DNA of 64,000 bases, from positions 1-64,000 of the forward strand of contig JBNKFV010000020.1 of the NCBI GenBank assembly GCA_050289485.1, written 5' to 3'. Source of the DNA: JBNKFV01 sp050289485. GTDB taxonomy: Bacteria > Pseudomonadota > Gammaproteobacteria > Pseudomonadales > Cellvibrionaceae. The translations under genes and the position numbers were made by a program. The notes under the pieces are model-generated. The model searched no databases. It had not been told where the DNA came from and was given only the letters and a program-made list of their open reading frames with translations. Positions 7,838 through 17,231 of this stretch are shown piece by piece. Position 1 is the first letter of the stretch. Every line of letters starts with the position of its first letter.

Positions 7838-9856
7838 TTAGATTTTGCTGGCTAGCACGGTGGCTTGATGAATAGCGCGTTTGGCGTCGAGTTCGGTGGC
7901 TACGTCGGCGCCGCCAATCAGGTGGTAGGGCTTGTTGAGGCCCTCGCAGAGGTTGCGGTTAGGCTCTTGCCCGGCGCAGATCACAATATGGTCAACGGCA
8001 AGGCATTGTTCTTGGTTGTTACGCCGCAGGTGCAGCCCTTGATCGTCTATCTTCAGGTATTCGCAGCCGTTTAAAAAATGCACGCCTTTGTGTTGCAGTC
8101 CTAGCCGGTGTGCCCAGCCGGTGGTTTTACCCAGGCCTGCGCCCATTTTGCTGGCTTTGCGTTGCAGCAGGTAAATAGTGCGTGGTGACGGTGAGGGTTG
8201 TGGTGTTACCCCTTCGATGCCGCCGCGGGCGTGGAGTGTCATATCAATACCCCATTCGGCCATAAAACGGGGAATGTTCTCGCTGCTGTCGTCGCCGTTA
8301 TGGCTTAGTAGTTCTGCTGTGTCGAAGCCGATACCCCCAGCACCAATAATGGCCACACGTTTGCCCACGGTTACCTTGCCGCTGATTACATCGATATAGC
8401 TCACCACACTAGGGTGGTCTATGCCCGGTATGGCGGGCGTTCGCGGGGTGATGCCGGTAGCGAGTATCACGGCGTCGTAGTGGCTGTGGTTGAGCATGGC
8501 GGCCGTTACCTGGGTGTTGGTGTGCAGGGTTACATGATGCGCTCTGAGCATTTCGTGAAAGTAGCGCAGGGTTTCGTTGAACTCGGCTTTGCCGGGTATT
8601 TTACGGGCTAGATTAAACTGTCCACCCAGGGTAGGGGCCGCATCGTACAAGGTTACCTGATGGCCACGTTCTGCTGCGGCAGCAGCAAAACTGAGCCCTG
8701 CTGGCCCCGCGCCCACCACGGCCAGACGTTTGGGGTGGGCTGTGGGCTGAAGGGTTAGCTCGGTTTCGTGGCAGGCCAAGGGGTTGACCAGGCAGCTGGC
8801 CACCTTTTGTTCAAATACTTGGTCCAGGCATGCCTGATTGCAGCCTATGCAGGTATTGATCAGGTGGCTTTGGTTGTGTTGCGCCTTGCGCACAAACTGT
8901 GGGTCGGCCAGAAATGGGCGCGCCATAGAGACCATATCGGCGTCGCCGCGGGCGAGAATGGCTTCGGCGGTGTCGGGCATGTTGATACGGTTGGAGGTAA
9001 TCACCGGTATGGAAAAATGCTGTTTAAAGGTGGCGGTTACCCAGGTAAAGGCCCCTCTGGGCACTTTGGTGGCAATGGTAGGGATGCGGGCCTCGTGCCA
9101 ACCAATACCGGTATTGAGTAGGGTTGCACCGGCTTTTTCGATGGCCTGCCCCAGCTCAATGATTTCATCGGCGCTACTGCCGCCCTCTACCAGGTCGAGC
9201 ATGGAAAGGCGGTAGATGATAATAAAGTGGCTGCCAACGGCAGCGCGAACTTGTGTTACCACTTCGATCGGTAAACGAATGCGGTTGGCATAGCTGCCGC
9301 CCCAGTCGTCGTTGCGCTGGTTGGTGCGCTGGGCGATAAACTGATTAAGAAAGTAGCCCTCTGAGCCCATGATTTCTACACCGTCGTAACCCGCTGCTTG
9401 TGCGAGTTTGGCGGTGGCAACGTAGTCGGCTATTTGTTGTTGAATTTGTGCTTCGCTGGCGGCTTCGGGCTTGAATGGATTAATCGGCGCCTGAATAGCC
9501 GAGGGAGCAATGGGGGTAGGGTGGTAGGCATAGCGGCCGGTATGCAGAATTTGCAGGCAGATTTTGCCACCTTCGTCGTGCACGGCTTGGGTGATAAGCC
9601 GGTGTTTGGCTTCGGTGTCGTTGTTGAGCTGGCTCGAATGGGTGCTGATGCCGGCGCGTTCATTGGGGCCAAAGCCACCGGTGACGATCAGGCCGGCGCC
9701 GCCGCGAGCCCGTTGGGCATAAAAAGCGGCCATACGGGCAAAGCCATTGGGCGCTTCTTCAAGCCCCGTATGCATTGAGCCCATCAGTATGCGGTTAGGG
9801 AGGGCAGTGAAACCCAAGTCAAGCGGAGTAAACAGGTGAGGGTAGTGGGGATGCAT
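7838..9856 (-). CDS. fadH: NADPH-dependent 2,4-dienoyl-CoA reductase
   Basis: The 672-residue protein has the length of E. coli FadH. It reduces 2,4-dienoyl-CoA during breakdown of unsaturated fatty acids. The N-terminal barrel (old yellow enzyme type, FMN) begins with LFTPLDLG and PNRI. The 4Fe-4S cluster motif CIGCNQACLDQ followed by SCLVNP lies near residues 338-357. The C-terminal half holds FAD (VVGAGPAGLSFA) and NADPH (IIGAGGIGFD) Rossmann folds. It is monocistronic, followed on the same strand by the tRNA and preceded by the rpoD terminator. Confidence 0.95.
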   Translation of the reverse strand: MHPHYPHLFTPLDLGFTALPNRILMGSMHTGLEEAPNGFARMAAFYAQRARGGAGLIVTGGFGPNERAGISTHSSQLNNDTEAKHRLITQAVHDEGGKICLQILHTGRYAYHPTPIAPSAIQAPINPFKPEAASEAQIQQQIADYVATAKLAQAAGYDGVEIMGSEGYFLNQFIAQRTNQRNDDWGGSYANRIRLPIEVVTQVRAAVGSHFIIIYRLSMLDLVEGGSSADEIIELGQAIEKAGATLLNTGIGWHEARIPTIATKVPRGAFTWVTATFKQHFSIPVITSNRINMPDTAEAILARGDADMVSMARPFLADPQFVRKAQHNQSHLINTCIGCNQACLDQVFEQKVASCLVNPLACHETELTLQPTAHPKRLAVVGAGPAGLSFAAAAAERGHQVTLYDAAPTLGGQFNLARKIPGKAEFNETLRYFHEMLRAHHVTLHTNTQVTAAMLNHSHYDAVILATGITPRTPAIPGIDHPSVVSYIDVISGKVTVGKRVAIIGAGGIGFDTAELLSHNGDDSSENIPRFMAEWGIDMTLHARGGIEGVTPQPSPSPRTIYLLQRKASKMGAGLGKTTGWAHRLGLQHKGVHFLNGCEYLKIDDQGLHLRRNNQEQCLAVDHIVICAGQEPNRNLCEGLNKPYHLIGGADVATELDAKRAIHQATVLASKI

Positions 9857-9913
9857 GAGCGACCTTGATGCTATAAATGATTAAAACTCTATAGCACAGG
9901 TATGGGCGCAAAT

Positions 9914-9943
9914 AAAACAAAAGCCAGCATAAGCTGGCTTTTG
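9914..9943 (-). terminator. Rho-independent terminator of the rpsU-yqeY-dnaG-rpoD operon
   Basis: An 11-bp perfect stem, CAAAAGCCAGC (9918-9928) with GCTGGCTTTTG (9933-9943) and a four-base loop, is followed on the minus strand by a TTTTATTT run. It lies 24 bases after the rpoD stop. Confidence 0.9.
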
Positions 9944-9966
9944 TGGGGTGGGGAGTGGCTTCTCGA

Positions 9967-11844
9967 TTATTCGTCGAGGAAGCTACGCAGGTGGTCAGAG
10001 CGCGATGGGTGGCGCAGTTTGCGCAGCGCTTTGGCCTCAATCTGACGAATCCGCTCGCGGGTTACATCAAACTGTTTGCCTACTTCTTCCAGCGTGTGGT
10101 CGGTATTCATGTTAATACCAAAACGCATACGCAACACTTTGGCTTCGCGGGCGGTAAGGCCAGAAAGCACTTCGCGGGTGGCTTCGGTAAGGCCTTCGTC
10201 GGTGGCTGAGTCTACCGGTGAGGAGATGGTAATGTCCTCGATAAAGTCGCCCAAATGCGAATCTTCGTCATCACCAATGGGGGTTTCCATGGAGATCGGC
10301 TCTTTCGCGATTTTCAGTACGCGACGAATTTTATCTTCCGGCATATCCATGCGTTCGCCCAGTTCTTCCGGGGTTGGCTCGCGGCCCATCTCCTGAAGCA
10401 TTTGGCGTGATACACGGTTCAGCTTGTTAATGGTTTCGATCATATGTACCGGAATACGAATGGTACGTGCCTGGTCGGCAATGGAGCGCGTAATGGCCTG
10501 CCGAATCCACCAGGTGGCATAAGTCGAAAACTTGTAACCGCGGCGATATTCAAATTTGTCTACCGCTTTCATCAAGCCGATGTTGCCTTCCTGAATCAGG
10601 TCGAGGAATTGCAGGCCGCGGTTGGTGTATTTCTTAGCGATAGAAATCACCAGGCGCAGGTTGGCCTCAACCATTTCTTTTTTCGCGCGGCGAGCACGGG
10701 CTTCGCCAATCGACATGTTACGGTTGATTTCTTTGATTTCTGTGAGCCCAAGCTTGGCTTCTTCTTCAATGATTTTCAGGCGACGCTGGGCGCGCACAAT
10801 GTCATCTGCCTCAAGGGCAAGGGCGTCGGAGAAGTCTTTGCTGGTTTTCAGCAGTTTTGGAATCCAATCTTCGTTGGTTTCGTTGCCTGGAAACTCTTTG
10901 ATGAACTGCTTGCGCGGCATTCTTGCTTTGCGTACACAGGCGTTCATGATGCTGCGTTCTTCATAGCGCACGCGCGCCAGTACACTGCGCACATAGTCGT
11001 AGATAGGGTCGAACTGACGCGGCGGCAGTTTGAAAAACTTGAAGATTTCACCCAGGGCATCAAGCTCTTTACGGGCTTGCTTGCTGGTGCGACCGTGTTT
11101 GTCTTGCACCTTAACGGTTTTTGCCAGTTGCTTACGCAGCGCTTCAAAGCGGGTACGTGCCTCTTCTGGGTCTACGCCACTTTCGTTGGCATCGTCGTCG
11201 TCTGAGTCAACGTCGTCGCCGTCTTCATCGTCGTCATTGTCGCCATCTTTCTTGGCCGCTGCCGCTTTATTGGCCGCTGCTTCTTGCGACATTTCTTTGA
11301 TCTGTTGGGCGCTGGGTACTTCGTCAGCGGGGTCGAGCCAGCCGATAATGACGTCGGCCAGGCGGCGCTCCTCTTTCTCAACGAGATCGTATTCGTCGAT
11401 GATTTTTTTAACGGTATCTGGCCAGAATGCCAGCGAGTGCATCAGTTCGCGGGTGCCTTCTTCGATGCGCTTGGCAATGGCGATTTCGCCTTCGCGGGTC
11501 AGCAGTTCAACGGTACCCATTTCACGCATGTACATGCGCACTGGGTCGGTGGTGCGGCCTGCTTCGGTTTCTACTGCCGCGAGAGCTGCTGCCGCTTCGG
11601 CGGCTGCGATCTCGTCTGGCGAGGCGTCACCATCGGTCATTAACAGGGTTTCTGCGTCTGGCGCAGTCTCATAAACGCGGATACCCATGTCATTGATCAT
11701 TTGAATGATGTCTTCGACCTGATCTGGATCGGAGATATCTTCCGGCAGGTGATCGTTCACCTCTGCATAGGTGAGATAACCTTGCTCTTTACCAAGAGCA
11801 ATCAACTCTTTGATGCGGGATTGTTGTTGCGATTTTCCGGACAT
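9967..11844 (-). CDS. rpoD: RNA polymerase primary sigma factor RpoD (sigma-70)
   Basis: The 625-residue protein is the housekeeping sigma factor that directs core RNA polymerase to -10/-35 promoters. Region 1.1 is N-terminal, followed by region 1.2 (DPVRMYMREMG), the non-conserved region, region 2 (RLVISIAKKYTNRGLQFLDL and RGYKFSTYATWWIRQA), region 3, and region 4 with the helix-turn-helix ending in VTRERIRQIEAKALRKLR. The non-conserved region contains a strikingly acidic run (about residues 200-222, almost all Asp/Glu/Gly/Asn). It is last in the macromolecular synthesis operon; a 181-base gap from dnaG leaves room for an internal promoter. Confidence 0.98.
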   Translation of the reverse strand: MSGKSQQQSRIKELIALGKEQGYLTYAEVNDHLPEDISDPDQVEDIIQMINDMGIRVYETAPDAETLLMTDGDASPDEIAAAEAAAALAAVETEAGRTTDPVRMYMREMGTVELLTREGEIAIAKRIEEGTRELMHSLAFWPDTVKKIIDEYDLVEKEERRLADVIIGWLDPADEVPSAQQIKEMSQEAAANKAAAAKKDGDNDDDEDGDDVDSDDDDANESGVDPEEARTRFEALRKQLAKTVKVQDKHGRTSKQARKELDALGEIFKFFKLPPRQFDPIYDYVRSVLARVRYEERSIMNACVRKARMPRKQFIKEFPGNETNEDWIPKLLKTSKDFSDALALEADDIVRAQRRLKIIEEEAKLGLTEIKEINRNMSIGEARARRAKKEMVEANLRLVISIAKKYTNRGLQFLDLIQEGNIGLMKAVDKFEYRRGYKFSTYATWWIRQAITRSIADQARTIRIPVHMIETINKLNRVSRQMLQEMGREPTPEELGERMDMPEDKIRRVLKIAKEPISMETPIGDDEDSHLGDFIEDITISSPVDSATDEGLTEATREVLSGLTAREAKVLRMRFGINMNTDHTLEEVGKQFDVTRERIRQIEAKALRKLRHPSRSDHLRSFLDE

Positions 11845-12025
11845 TCGAGCCCCTGTTTAAGCTAAATTGTGCGCGAGTAAAACGCGCAATTATACTGCAT
11901 ATATTGCCTTGTGTTCTAGGAAATCAAGGTTTTATTCACTAGTTAGACCATAAATCTCATTGTTTTCCCCTAGCAGCGTAGACCCATCGCCGCATTATTT
12001 CGAATAGAGGGTGTAAAAGTTGTAG

Positions 12026-14035
12026 TTATAAACGCGCTAAAAACTGCTGAGCCGATAAATATTGCTGCTTTTCGTCATCTGTGAGGTCGCTGATGCGTTT
12101 TTTGCTGAGGTTTTGCAATGTTTGCAAATAGTCACTTTTTTCCAATTCTCGGCTGATACGGCTTAAGGCGCCCAGTAGTTCAGCTTTGGTGTCGTGCTCG
12201 TCCAGCGACTTGGCTTCGGCGTAGAGTTCGGCTTTGTGTATTAGTTCAATAATCGGGGCGGCTGCATCGGTGCCATAACGGCCTTGCCAGTGGCCAATAA
12301 TATGGTTTGCCTTGAAATGCGGGCGCTCTTTTAGCAAGTGGCAAATGGTAAAAAACCGTTGGGTAGCGGGGTCGTTTATTTCATTAAGTTTGTTAGGTAT
12401 TTCTAGCTCGGATGCCAGCTCTGGTGAGTGTAACAACAGCGCTGTCGCTTTGATTACTAGTTTTAGTTGCCGATTGACTACCGGTGCGGTTGGTATTTCT
12501 GGTGTGGTCAGGTAGTCGGGCACGTCTTCTTCGTCAGGCAGCGGCGGTGCTTCAGGTATGGCGGCCCACTGGTAGGCTTCGCTGGTAAGGGGCTGCGGTG
12601 CCTGGGGGGCGGCGGTTTGAGGCTGGTGAGTCGCCTGCTGGGTAGTTGGCCGCTGACGGTCTTGCTCTAAGGCTTGTTCTGGGTTGCCTTCACGCGTGGC
12701 AGGTTCACTAAACAGTTGTTTTTCGATGGCTGTTTGGGTGAGATCGTGCAGGGTGTCGCGGCTTAGACCGGTGCGGTTGGCCAGGTTGTCGAACATCAGT
12801 TCGCGGTAAACCCCTTTGGGGAGCTTTTCTAATAAGGGTGCGGCACGCTTGCTGAGGCGGGCGCGGCCCTCCATGGTTTTGCAGTCGATATCTTCGCTGA
12901 TGGCCTCAAACAAGTACTCCTCTAACGGTACCCCGTTGTTGACCATGCGGGTAAATTTCTCTGGGCCTATCTGGCGCACGAGTGTGTCGGGATCTTCGCC
13001 TTCGGGTAAAAACAAAAAACGAATCTGGCGGCCATCTTCCATGCTGCCTAGCGAATTCATCAGGGCGCGGCGCGCGGCGCTGCGTCCGGCGGCATCGCCA
13101 TCAAAACAAAAGACTACTTCGTTGGTGTATTTAAAGGCACGTTTCAAGTGTTCTTCTCCGCAGGCGGTGCCCAGTGTGGCAACGGCGTAGCGAATGTCGA
13201 ACTGGGCCAGTGCCACTACGTCCATATAGCCTTCTACTACCAGTAGCCGGGGGATAGTAGATAGCGCCTGGCGGGCTTCGTAGAGGCCGTATAGCTCTTC
13301 GCCTTTGTGGAATACCTGTGTTTCTGGTGAGTTAAGGTATTTGGGCTTGCTGTTGTCGAGTACGCGGCCACCAAAACCGATGACGCGGCCGCGCACATCA
13401 CGTATGGGAAACATGATGCGGTGGCGAAAGCGGTCGTAGGTTTTTTTGTCTTCCGGGCGTTCGATGAGTAAACCTGCATCGAGTAGGCCTCGGCGTTCTT
13501 CGGCGCTGGTGCCGAGGGTTTTCAGCAGATTGTCCCAGCCGGGGGGGGCATACCCCATGGCAAACTGTTTGCAAATTTGGCCGGTTAATTCGCGGCGCTT
13601 CAGGTAGTTTACTGCCTGTGCTTTGGTGGGGTGTTGACGTAACTGTTGTTCGTAAAACTGGGCCGCCTGATCCAGTAGCGAGTAGATTTTTTTACGTGTG
13701 CGTTCTTTGGCTTCTTGCTCGGGGGAGCGCTGATTTTCTCTGGGTACTTCCATACCCGCTACGCGGGCCAGGCTTTCTACTGCGGCGGGAAAATCGAGGC
13801 GTTCGTACTCCATGATGAATCCCAGGGCGTTGCCGCTGGCACCGCAGCCAAAGCAGTAATAAAACTGTTTGTCGGGGGTAACGGTAAACGATGGAGTTTT
13901 TTCATCGTGAAAGGGGCAGCAGGCGGCGTAGTTTTTGCCGGTTTTCTTTAGCTTAACCCGGCTGTCTACCACATCAACAATGTCAACGCGTTCGAGCAGG
14001 TCATCGATAAAGGCTTGTGGGATTCTGCCTTTCAT
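12026..14035 (-). CDS. dnaG: DNA primase DnaG
   Basis: DnaG makes RNA primers for replication with the DnaB helicase. The N-terminal zinc-binding domain has CCPFHDEKTPSF and CFGCGASG. The TOPRIM core shows VVEGYMDVVAL and DGDAAGRSA. A Gln/Pro-rich linker (about 440-520) precedes the C-terminal helicase-binding domain. I place the start at the ATG giving MKGRIPQAFIDDLL, because GGAG lies ten bases upstream and the family begins at this point. An in-frame ATG six codons earlier (14053) has no ribosome site. The protein is then 669 residues. Confidence 0.96.
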   Translation of the reverse strand: MKGRIPQAFIDDLLERVDIVDVVDSRVKLKKTGKNYAACCPFHDEKTPSFTVTPDKQFYYCFGCGASGNALGFIMEYERLDFPAAVESLARVAGMEVPRENQRSPEQEAKERTRKKIYSLLDQAAQFYEQQLRQHPTKAQAVNYLKRRELTGQICKQFAMGYAPPGWDNLLKTLGTSAEERRGLLDAGLLIERPEDKKTYDRFRHRIMFPIRDVRGRVIGFGGRVLDNSKPKYLNSPETQVFHKGEELYGLYEARQALSTIPRLLVVEGYMDVVALAQFDIRYAVATLGTACGEEHLKRAFKYTNEVVFCFDGDAAGRSAARRALMNSLGSMEDGRQIRFLFLPEGEDPDTLVRQIGPEKFTRMVNNGVPLEEYLFEAISEDIDCKTMEGRARLSKRAAPLLEKLPKGVYRELMFDNLANRTGLSRDTLHDLTQTAIEKQLFSEPATREGNPEQALEQDRQRPTTQQATHQPQTAAPQAPQPLTSEAYQWAAIPEAPPLPDEEDVPDYLTTPEIPTAPVVNRQLKLVIKATALLLHSPELASELEIPNKLNEINDPATQRFFTICHLLKERPHFKANHIIGHWQGRYGTDAAAPIIELIHKAELYAEAKSLDEHDTKAELLGALSRISRELEKSDYLQTLQNLSKKRISDLTDDEKQQYLSAQQFLARL

Positions 14036-14144
14036 CTGGTCTGGGCTCCGCATGACAAGTGGTATCTACCGCGATAGAAAAGGGGTAATGGAACGTGATT
14101 CTAACGCAAACTACGCTGTGCGCTAGTAAAAGAAATCGAGAAGG

Positions 14145-14594
14145 TTAGCTGAGTTTGGCTTTAATCAGCTGGCTTACTTTGCCCATGTCGGCGCGGCCCT
14201 GCACTTGTGGCTTGATAATGCCCATGACCTTGCCCATGTCTTTTGCAGATTCTGCACCGCTGTTGGCAATTGCCTGGTCGACCAGTGTGTTGATCTCGTC
14301 TTGGGAAAGCGCGGCAGGTAAAAACTCTGAAATAATGCTGATTTCGAAGCTCTCTTGTTCGGCCAAGTCTGTGCGGCCGGCATCGGTGTACTGCTTGTGA
14401 GAGTCGCGACGCTGCTTGTTCATTTTATCGAGCACAGCCAGCACGCGAGCGTCATCGAGCTCGATACGCTCATCTACCTCAATGCGTTTGAATTCAGCTT
14501 GAATCAAGCGCAAAACACCCAGGCGCGGCTTGTCTTTAGCGCGCATGGCATCTTTAACGGCGGCTGAGATTTGCTGTTTGAGGTTGTCAGACAT
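14145..14594 (-). CDS. yqeY: YqeY/GatB-like protein
   Basis: The 149-residue protein has the YqeY-family features: the N-terminal segment KDAMRAKDKPRLGVLRLIQA and the C-terminal GatB-related helical domain ending GKVMGIIKPQVQGRADMG. The GatB-like tail suggests tRNA interaction, but the biochemical role is not established. It lies between rpsU and dnaG, as in many pseudomonads and relatives, in the same transcription unit. Confidence 0.92.
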   Translation of the reverse strand: MSDNLKQQISAAVKDAMRAKDKPRLGVLRLIQAEFKRIEVDERIELDDARVLAVLDKMNKQRRDSHKQYTDAGRTDLAEQESFEISIISEFLPAALSQDEINTLVDQAIANSGAESAKDMGKVMGIIKPQVQGRADMGKVSQLIKAKLS

Positions 14595-14659
14595 AGCGTC
14601 AGTGTGTTGCCAAGGCCCAATACACTATATTGGGCCAGGTAGCAGCAGAAACGTAGCGA

Positions 14660-14875
14660 TTAGTACAAACGCTGAAACTTGCGGGTTTCGCGCTGAACTT
14701 TCTTAGCGTGACGCTTTACTGCAGCAGCAGCTTGGCGCTTGCGAACGGCAGTTGGTTTCTCGTAGTGTTCGCGACGACGAACTTCAGCCAGAACACCGGC
14801 TTTTTCACAAGAACGCTTGAAGCGACGCAGTGCAACGTCGAATGGCTCGTTTTCTTTAATCTTTACTGAAGGCAT
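14660..14875 (-). CDS. rpsU: 30S ribosomal protein S21
   Basis: This is the full 71-residue S21: it begins MPSVKIKENEPFDVALRR, has CEKAGVL in the middle and the very basic tail typical of the family. S21 binds near the platform of the 30S subunit and helps initiation. The start at 14875 is preceded by AGGT five bases upstream; longer in-frame extension upstream is not coding. It is the first gene of the rpsU-yqeY-dnaG-rpoD operon, linking translation, replication and transcription. Confidence 0.97.
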   Translation of the reverse strand: MPSVKIKENEPFDVALRRFKRSCEKAGVLAEVRRREHYEKPTAVRKRQAAAAVKRHAKKVQRETRKFQRLY

Positions 14876-14954
14876 GCTGTTACCTGTGTTTGTTAAACCA
14901 ATAGGGCCTGATATCGTCGATTGAGAACCACAGACCCATAATTCGAGGGCGCAG

Positions 14955-14983
14955 ATTCTAGCGCTTTCATTGTTCACTAGCAA
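14955..14983 (-). promoter_or_regulatory. Sigma-70 promoter for the rpsU operon
   Basis: On the minus strand TTGCTA (-35, 14983-14978) and TAGAAT (-10, 14960-14955) are separated by exactly 17 bases. Transcription would start near 14948, leaving a leader of roughly 70 nt before rpsU. The rest of the 329-base rpsU-tsaD gap shows no clear LexA-type CTGT-N8-ACAG site. Confidence 0.65.
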
Positions 14984-15204
14984 CACTCTAAAGCCGCATA
15001 AATAGGCCTGGAACCCACATTATTTTGTGTTTGTTGCCAAATAAGGGGCGCGCTACCCAAAAAAGGGGCTTTTCACCGGGTGTCTGGCATATTTCTGGTC
15101 TAATCGGTGGAGCTTGGCCGGTGCTGTGTTTAGAATGCGCCGCTGACAGATGAATTTAGGTTCTGCTGCAATAATTAGCGGCAGACAATAGGTGTGAAAG
15201 CGTT

Positions 15205-16233
15205 ATGCGGGTATTGGGGATTGAAACCTCGTGCGATGAAACGGGTGTTGCCATCTACGACAGTGAGCAGGGGCTGCTGAGCCATGCCCTGTATAGTCAG
15301 GTAGCCGTGCATGCCGAGTACGGTGGCGTGGTGCCGGAATTGGCATCGCGTGACCATGTACGCAAATTGCTGCCATTGATTCGCGAGGTAATGTCGGCCA
15401 GTAATACCGGCGCCAGCGATATTAACGCGATTGCCTATACGTCGGGGCCCGGTTTAATTGGCGCCTTGATGGTCGGCGCTTGCGTGGGGCGGGCTCTGGC
15501 CTATGCCTGGCAAATTCCAGCAATTGGTGTGCATCATATGGAAGGCCATTTGCTGGCACCCATGCTGGAGGAAAACCCGCCTGCGTTTCCGTTTGTGGCG
15601 CTGTTGGTTTCGGGAGGGCACACGCAGTTAGTGCAGGTTGATGGTATTGGCCAATATACTATTTTGGGTGAGTCGCTGGACGATGCCGCCGGTGAGGCTT
15701 TTGATAAGGCCGCGAAAATGCTGGATCTGGACTATCCCGGTGGGCCGCGCATTGCCAAACTGGCAGAAAAAGGTGAGCCTGGGCGTTTTGTTTTCCCTCG
15801 CCCTATGGTTGACCGGCCAGGCCTGGATATGAGTTTTAGTGGCTTGAAAACCTATACAATGAACACCATTGCCGACCACAAACAACCTGATGGCCTACCC
15901 GATGAGCAGACCTGTGCTGATATTGCCTGTGCTTTTCAAGAGGCCGTGGTGGATACCTTGGTGATCAAGTGTCGCCGCGCCCTTGAGCAAACCGGCATGA
16001 AGACTCTGGTGGTAGCGGGTGGTGTATCCGCGAATGTGCGTTTACGGGAGGCCTTGGAAAAAGCTTTCAAGAAAATTGGAGCTCGCGCTTATTATGCCCG
16101 CCACGAATTTTGTACCGACAACGGTGCCATGATCGCTTACGCTGGCTTTCAACGCTTGCAGGCCGGGGCTAATGAGCCCTTGGGTGTGATGGTGCGCCCA
16201 CGCTGGCCAATGAACGAACTCGGTGCTATTTAG
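15205..16233 (+). CDS. tsaD: tRNA N6-threonylcarbamoyladenosine transferase TsaD
   Basis: TsaD (Gcp/YgjD) transfers the threonylcarbamoyl group from TC-AMP to A37 of ANN-decoding tRNAs, with TsaB and TsaE. The 342-residue ASKHA-fold protein starts MRVLGIETSCDETGVAIYD; the metal ligands His111 and His115 are in HHMEGHLLAP and the phosphate loop LLVSGGHTQL follows. Near the C-terminus are VVAGGVSANVRLR and TDNGAMIAYAG. It is divergent from rpsU, the conserved arrangement in gammaproteobacteria, and heads toward folB and folK. Confidence 0.97.
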   Translation: MRVLGIETSCDETGVAIYDSEQGLLSHALYSQVAVHAEYGGVVPELASRDHVRKLLPLIREVMSASNTGASDINAIAYTSGPGLIGALMVGACVGRALAYAWQIPAIGVHHMEGHLLAPMLEENPPAFPFVALLVSGGHTQLVQVDGIGQYTILGESLDDAAGEAFDKAAKMLDLDYPGGPRIAKLAEKGEPGRFVFPRPMVDRPGLDMSFSGLKTYTMNTIADHKQPDGLPDEQTCADIACAFQEAVVDTLVIKCRRALEQTGMKTLVVAGGVSANVRLREALEKAFKKIGARAYYARHEFCTDNGAMIAYAGFQRLQAGANEPLGVMVRPRWPMNELGAI

Positions 16234-16319
16234 CGCTGGTTGCGTTGAAGAGTTTTTACAATAACAAGGTTTGCCCTGCGGTTTAGGGTGGGATGGCACC
16301 AGTAGAAGAAGGCTATTGA

Positions 16320-16700
16320 ATGGATATTGTTTTTATCAGTGATCTGCGCATCGATACCATTATTGGTATCTATGACTGGGAGCGTGAAGTACGCCAAACG
16401 GTGAGCCTTGATCTGGAAATGGCTACTGATATTCGCCAAGCAGCCGCCACTGATGATATTCAATATGCACTCAACTACAAAGCTGTGTCTAAACGCTTGA
16501 TTCAGTTTGTGGGTGAGAGCGAGTTTTTGCTGATTGAAACTATGGCTGAAGAAGTTGCCCGTATTGTGCGCGAAGAGTTTGGCGTGTGCTGGCTGCGTTT
16601 GCGTTTGAATAAAGGTGGTGTACTGCGGCAAGCGAGTAATGTGGGCATATTAATTGAGCGTGGCGAGCGGCCTTCTTCTGGTTTGCCCGAGTTGGGGTAA
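16320..16700 (+). CDS. folB: Dihydroneopterin aldolase FolB
   Basis: The 126-residue protein starts MDIVFISDLRIDTIIGIYDW, the typical opening of FolB, with the conserved Glu in IYDWERE. The active-site Tyr is in the YALNYKAVSK segment. FolB cleaves 7,8-dihydroneopterin to 6-hydroxymethyl-dihydropterin in folate synthesis. Its product is the substrate of the next gene, folK, four bases downstream, so the two form a functional pair. Confidence 0.95.
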   Translation: MDIVFISDLRIDTIIGIYDWEREVRQTVSLDLEMATDIRQAAATDDIQYALNYKAVSKRLIQFVGESEFLLIETMAEEVARIVREEFGVCWLRLRLNKGGVLRQASNVGILIERGERPSSGLPELG

Positions 16701-16704
16701 CGAC

Positions 16705-17229
16705 ATGATGAATACAGTTTATTTAAGTCTGGGCAGTAATATAGATCGTGAACGGTACATTGTGGCAGCTCTGGATGCATTGCAGCATCACTTTGGCCAG
16801 CTGGTTATTTCGAGCATCTACGAAAGTTTACCGGTGGGGTTCGATGGCTCCAATTTTTATAACCTGGTAGTGGTCATTGAAACTGATTTGGCGCTGGCAG
16901 ATTTATCGAAGCTGCTGCGTCAGATTGAAGCCGATAATAATCGTTGCCGACGGGATCCGAAGTTTGGTCCGCGTACCCTGGATATTGATATTCTGCTTTA
17001 CGGCGATTGTGTGGGTACCTTTGGTGGCATCACCTTGCCGCGCGGTGAAACCACCAAAAATGCGTTTGTATTGCTGCCACTGGCAGAAATAGCGCCTAAC
17101 CTTGAACACCTGCCAAGCGGTAAAACCTATGGGCAATTGTGGGCCGAGTACGACACGGGCTCACAAAAACTGTGGCCTGTTGATTTTATCTGGCAGGGTA
17201 AAATCCTTTCAAAACACGCAGCGCAGTAA
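16705..17229 (+). CDS. folK: 6-hydroxymethyl-7,8-dihydropterin pyrophosphokinase FolK
   Basis: FolK activates hydroxymethyl-dihydropterin with ATP ahead of dihydropteroate synthase. Family motifs are YLSLGSNI at the N-terminus, the metal-binding RTLDIDILLYGD and LPRGETTKNAFVLLPLAEIAP. I start the gene at the first of two adjacent ATGs (16705) directly after the folB stop, with GGGG upstream; a longer frame starting inside folB is unlikely. The protein is 174 residues. It ends two bases from the convergent tetR gene. Confidence 0.94.
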   Translation: MMNTVYLSLGSNIDRERYIVAALDALQHHFGQLVISSIYESLPVGFDGSNFYNLVVVIETDLALADLSKLLRQIEADNNRCRRDPKFGPRTLDIDILLYGDCVGTFGGITLPRGETTKNAFVLLPLAEIAPNLEHLPSGKTYGQLWAEYDTGSQKLWPVDFIWQGKILSKHAAQ

Positions 17230-17231
17230 CG

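Noticed and set aside
10444..11205. Long plus-strand frame antisense to rpoD (253 codons)
   Set aside because: It is a shadow of the high-quality rpoD frame with low-complexity translation.
14876..15204. LexA box in the rpsU-tsaD gap, as in E. coli
   Set aside because: No CTGT-N8-ACAG match was found.
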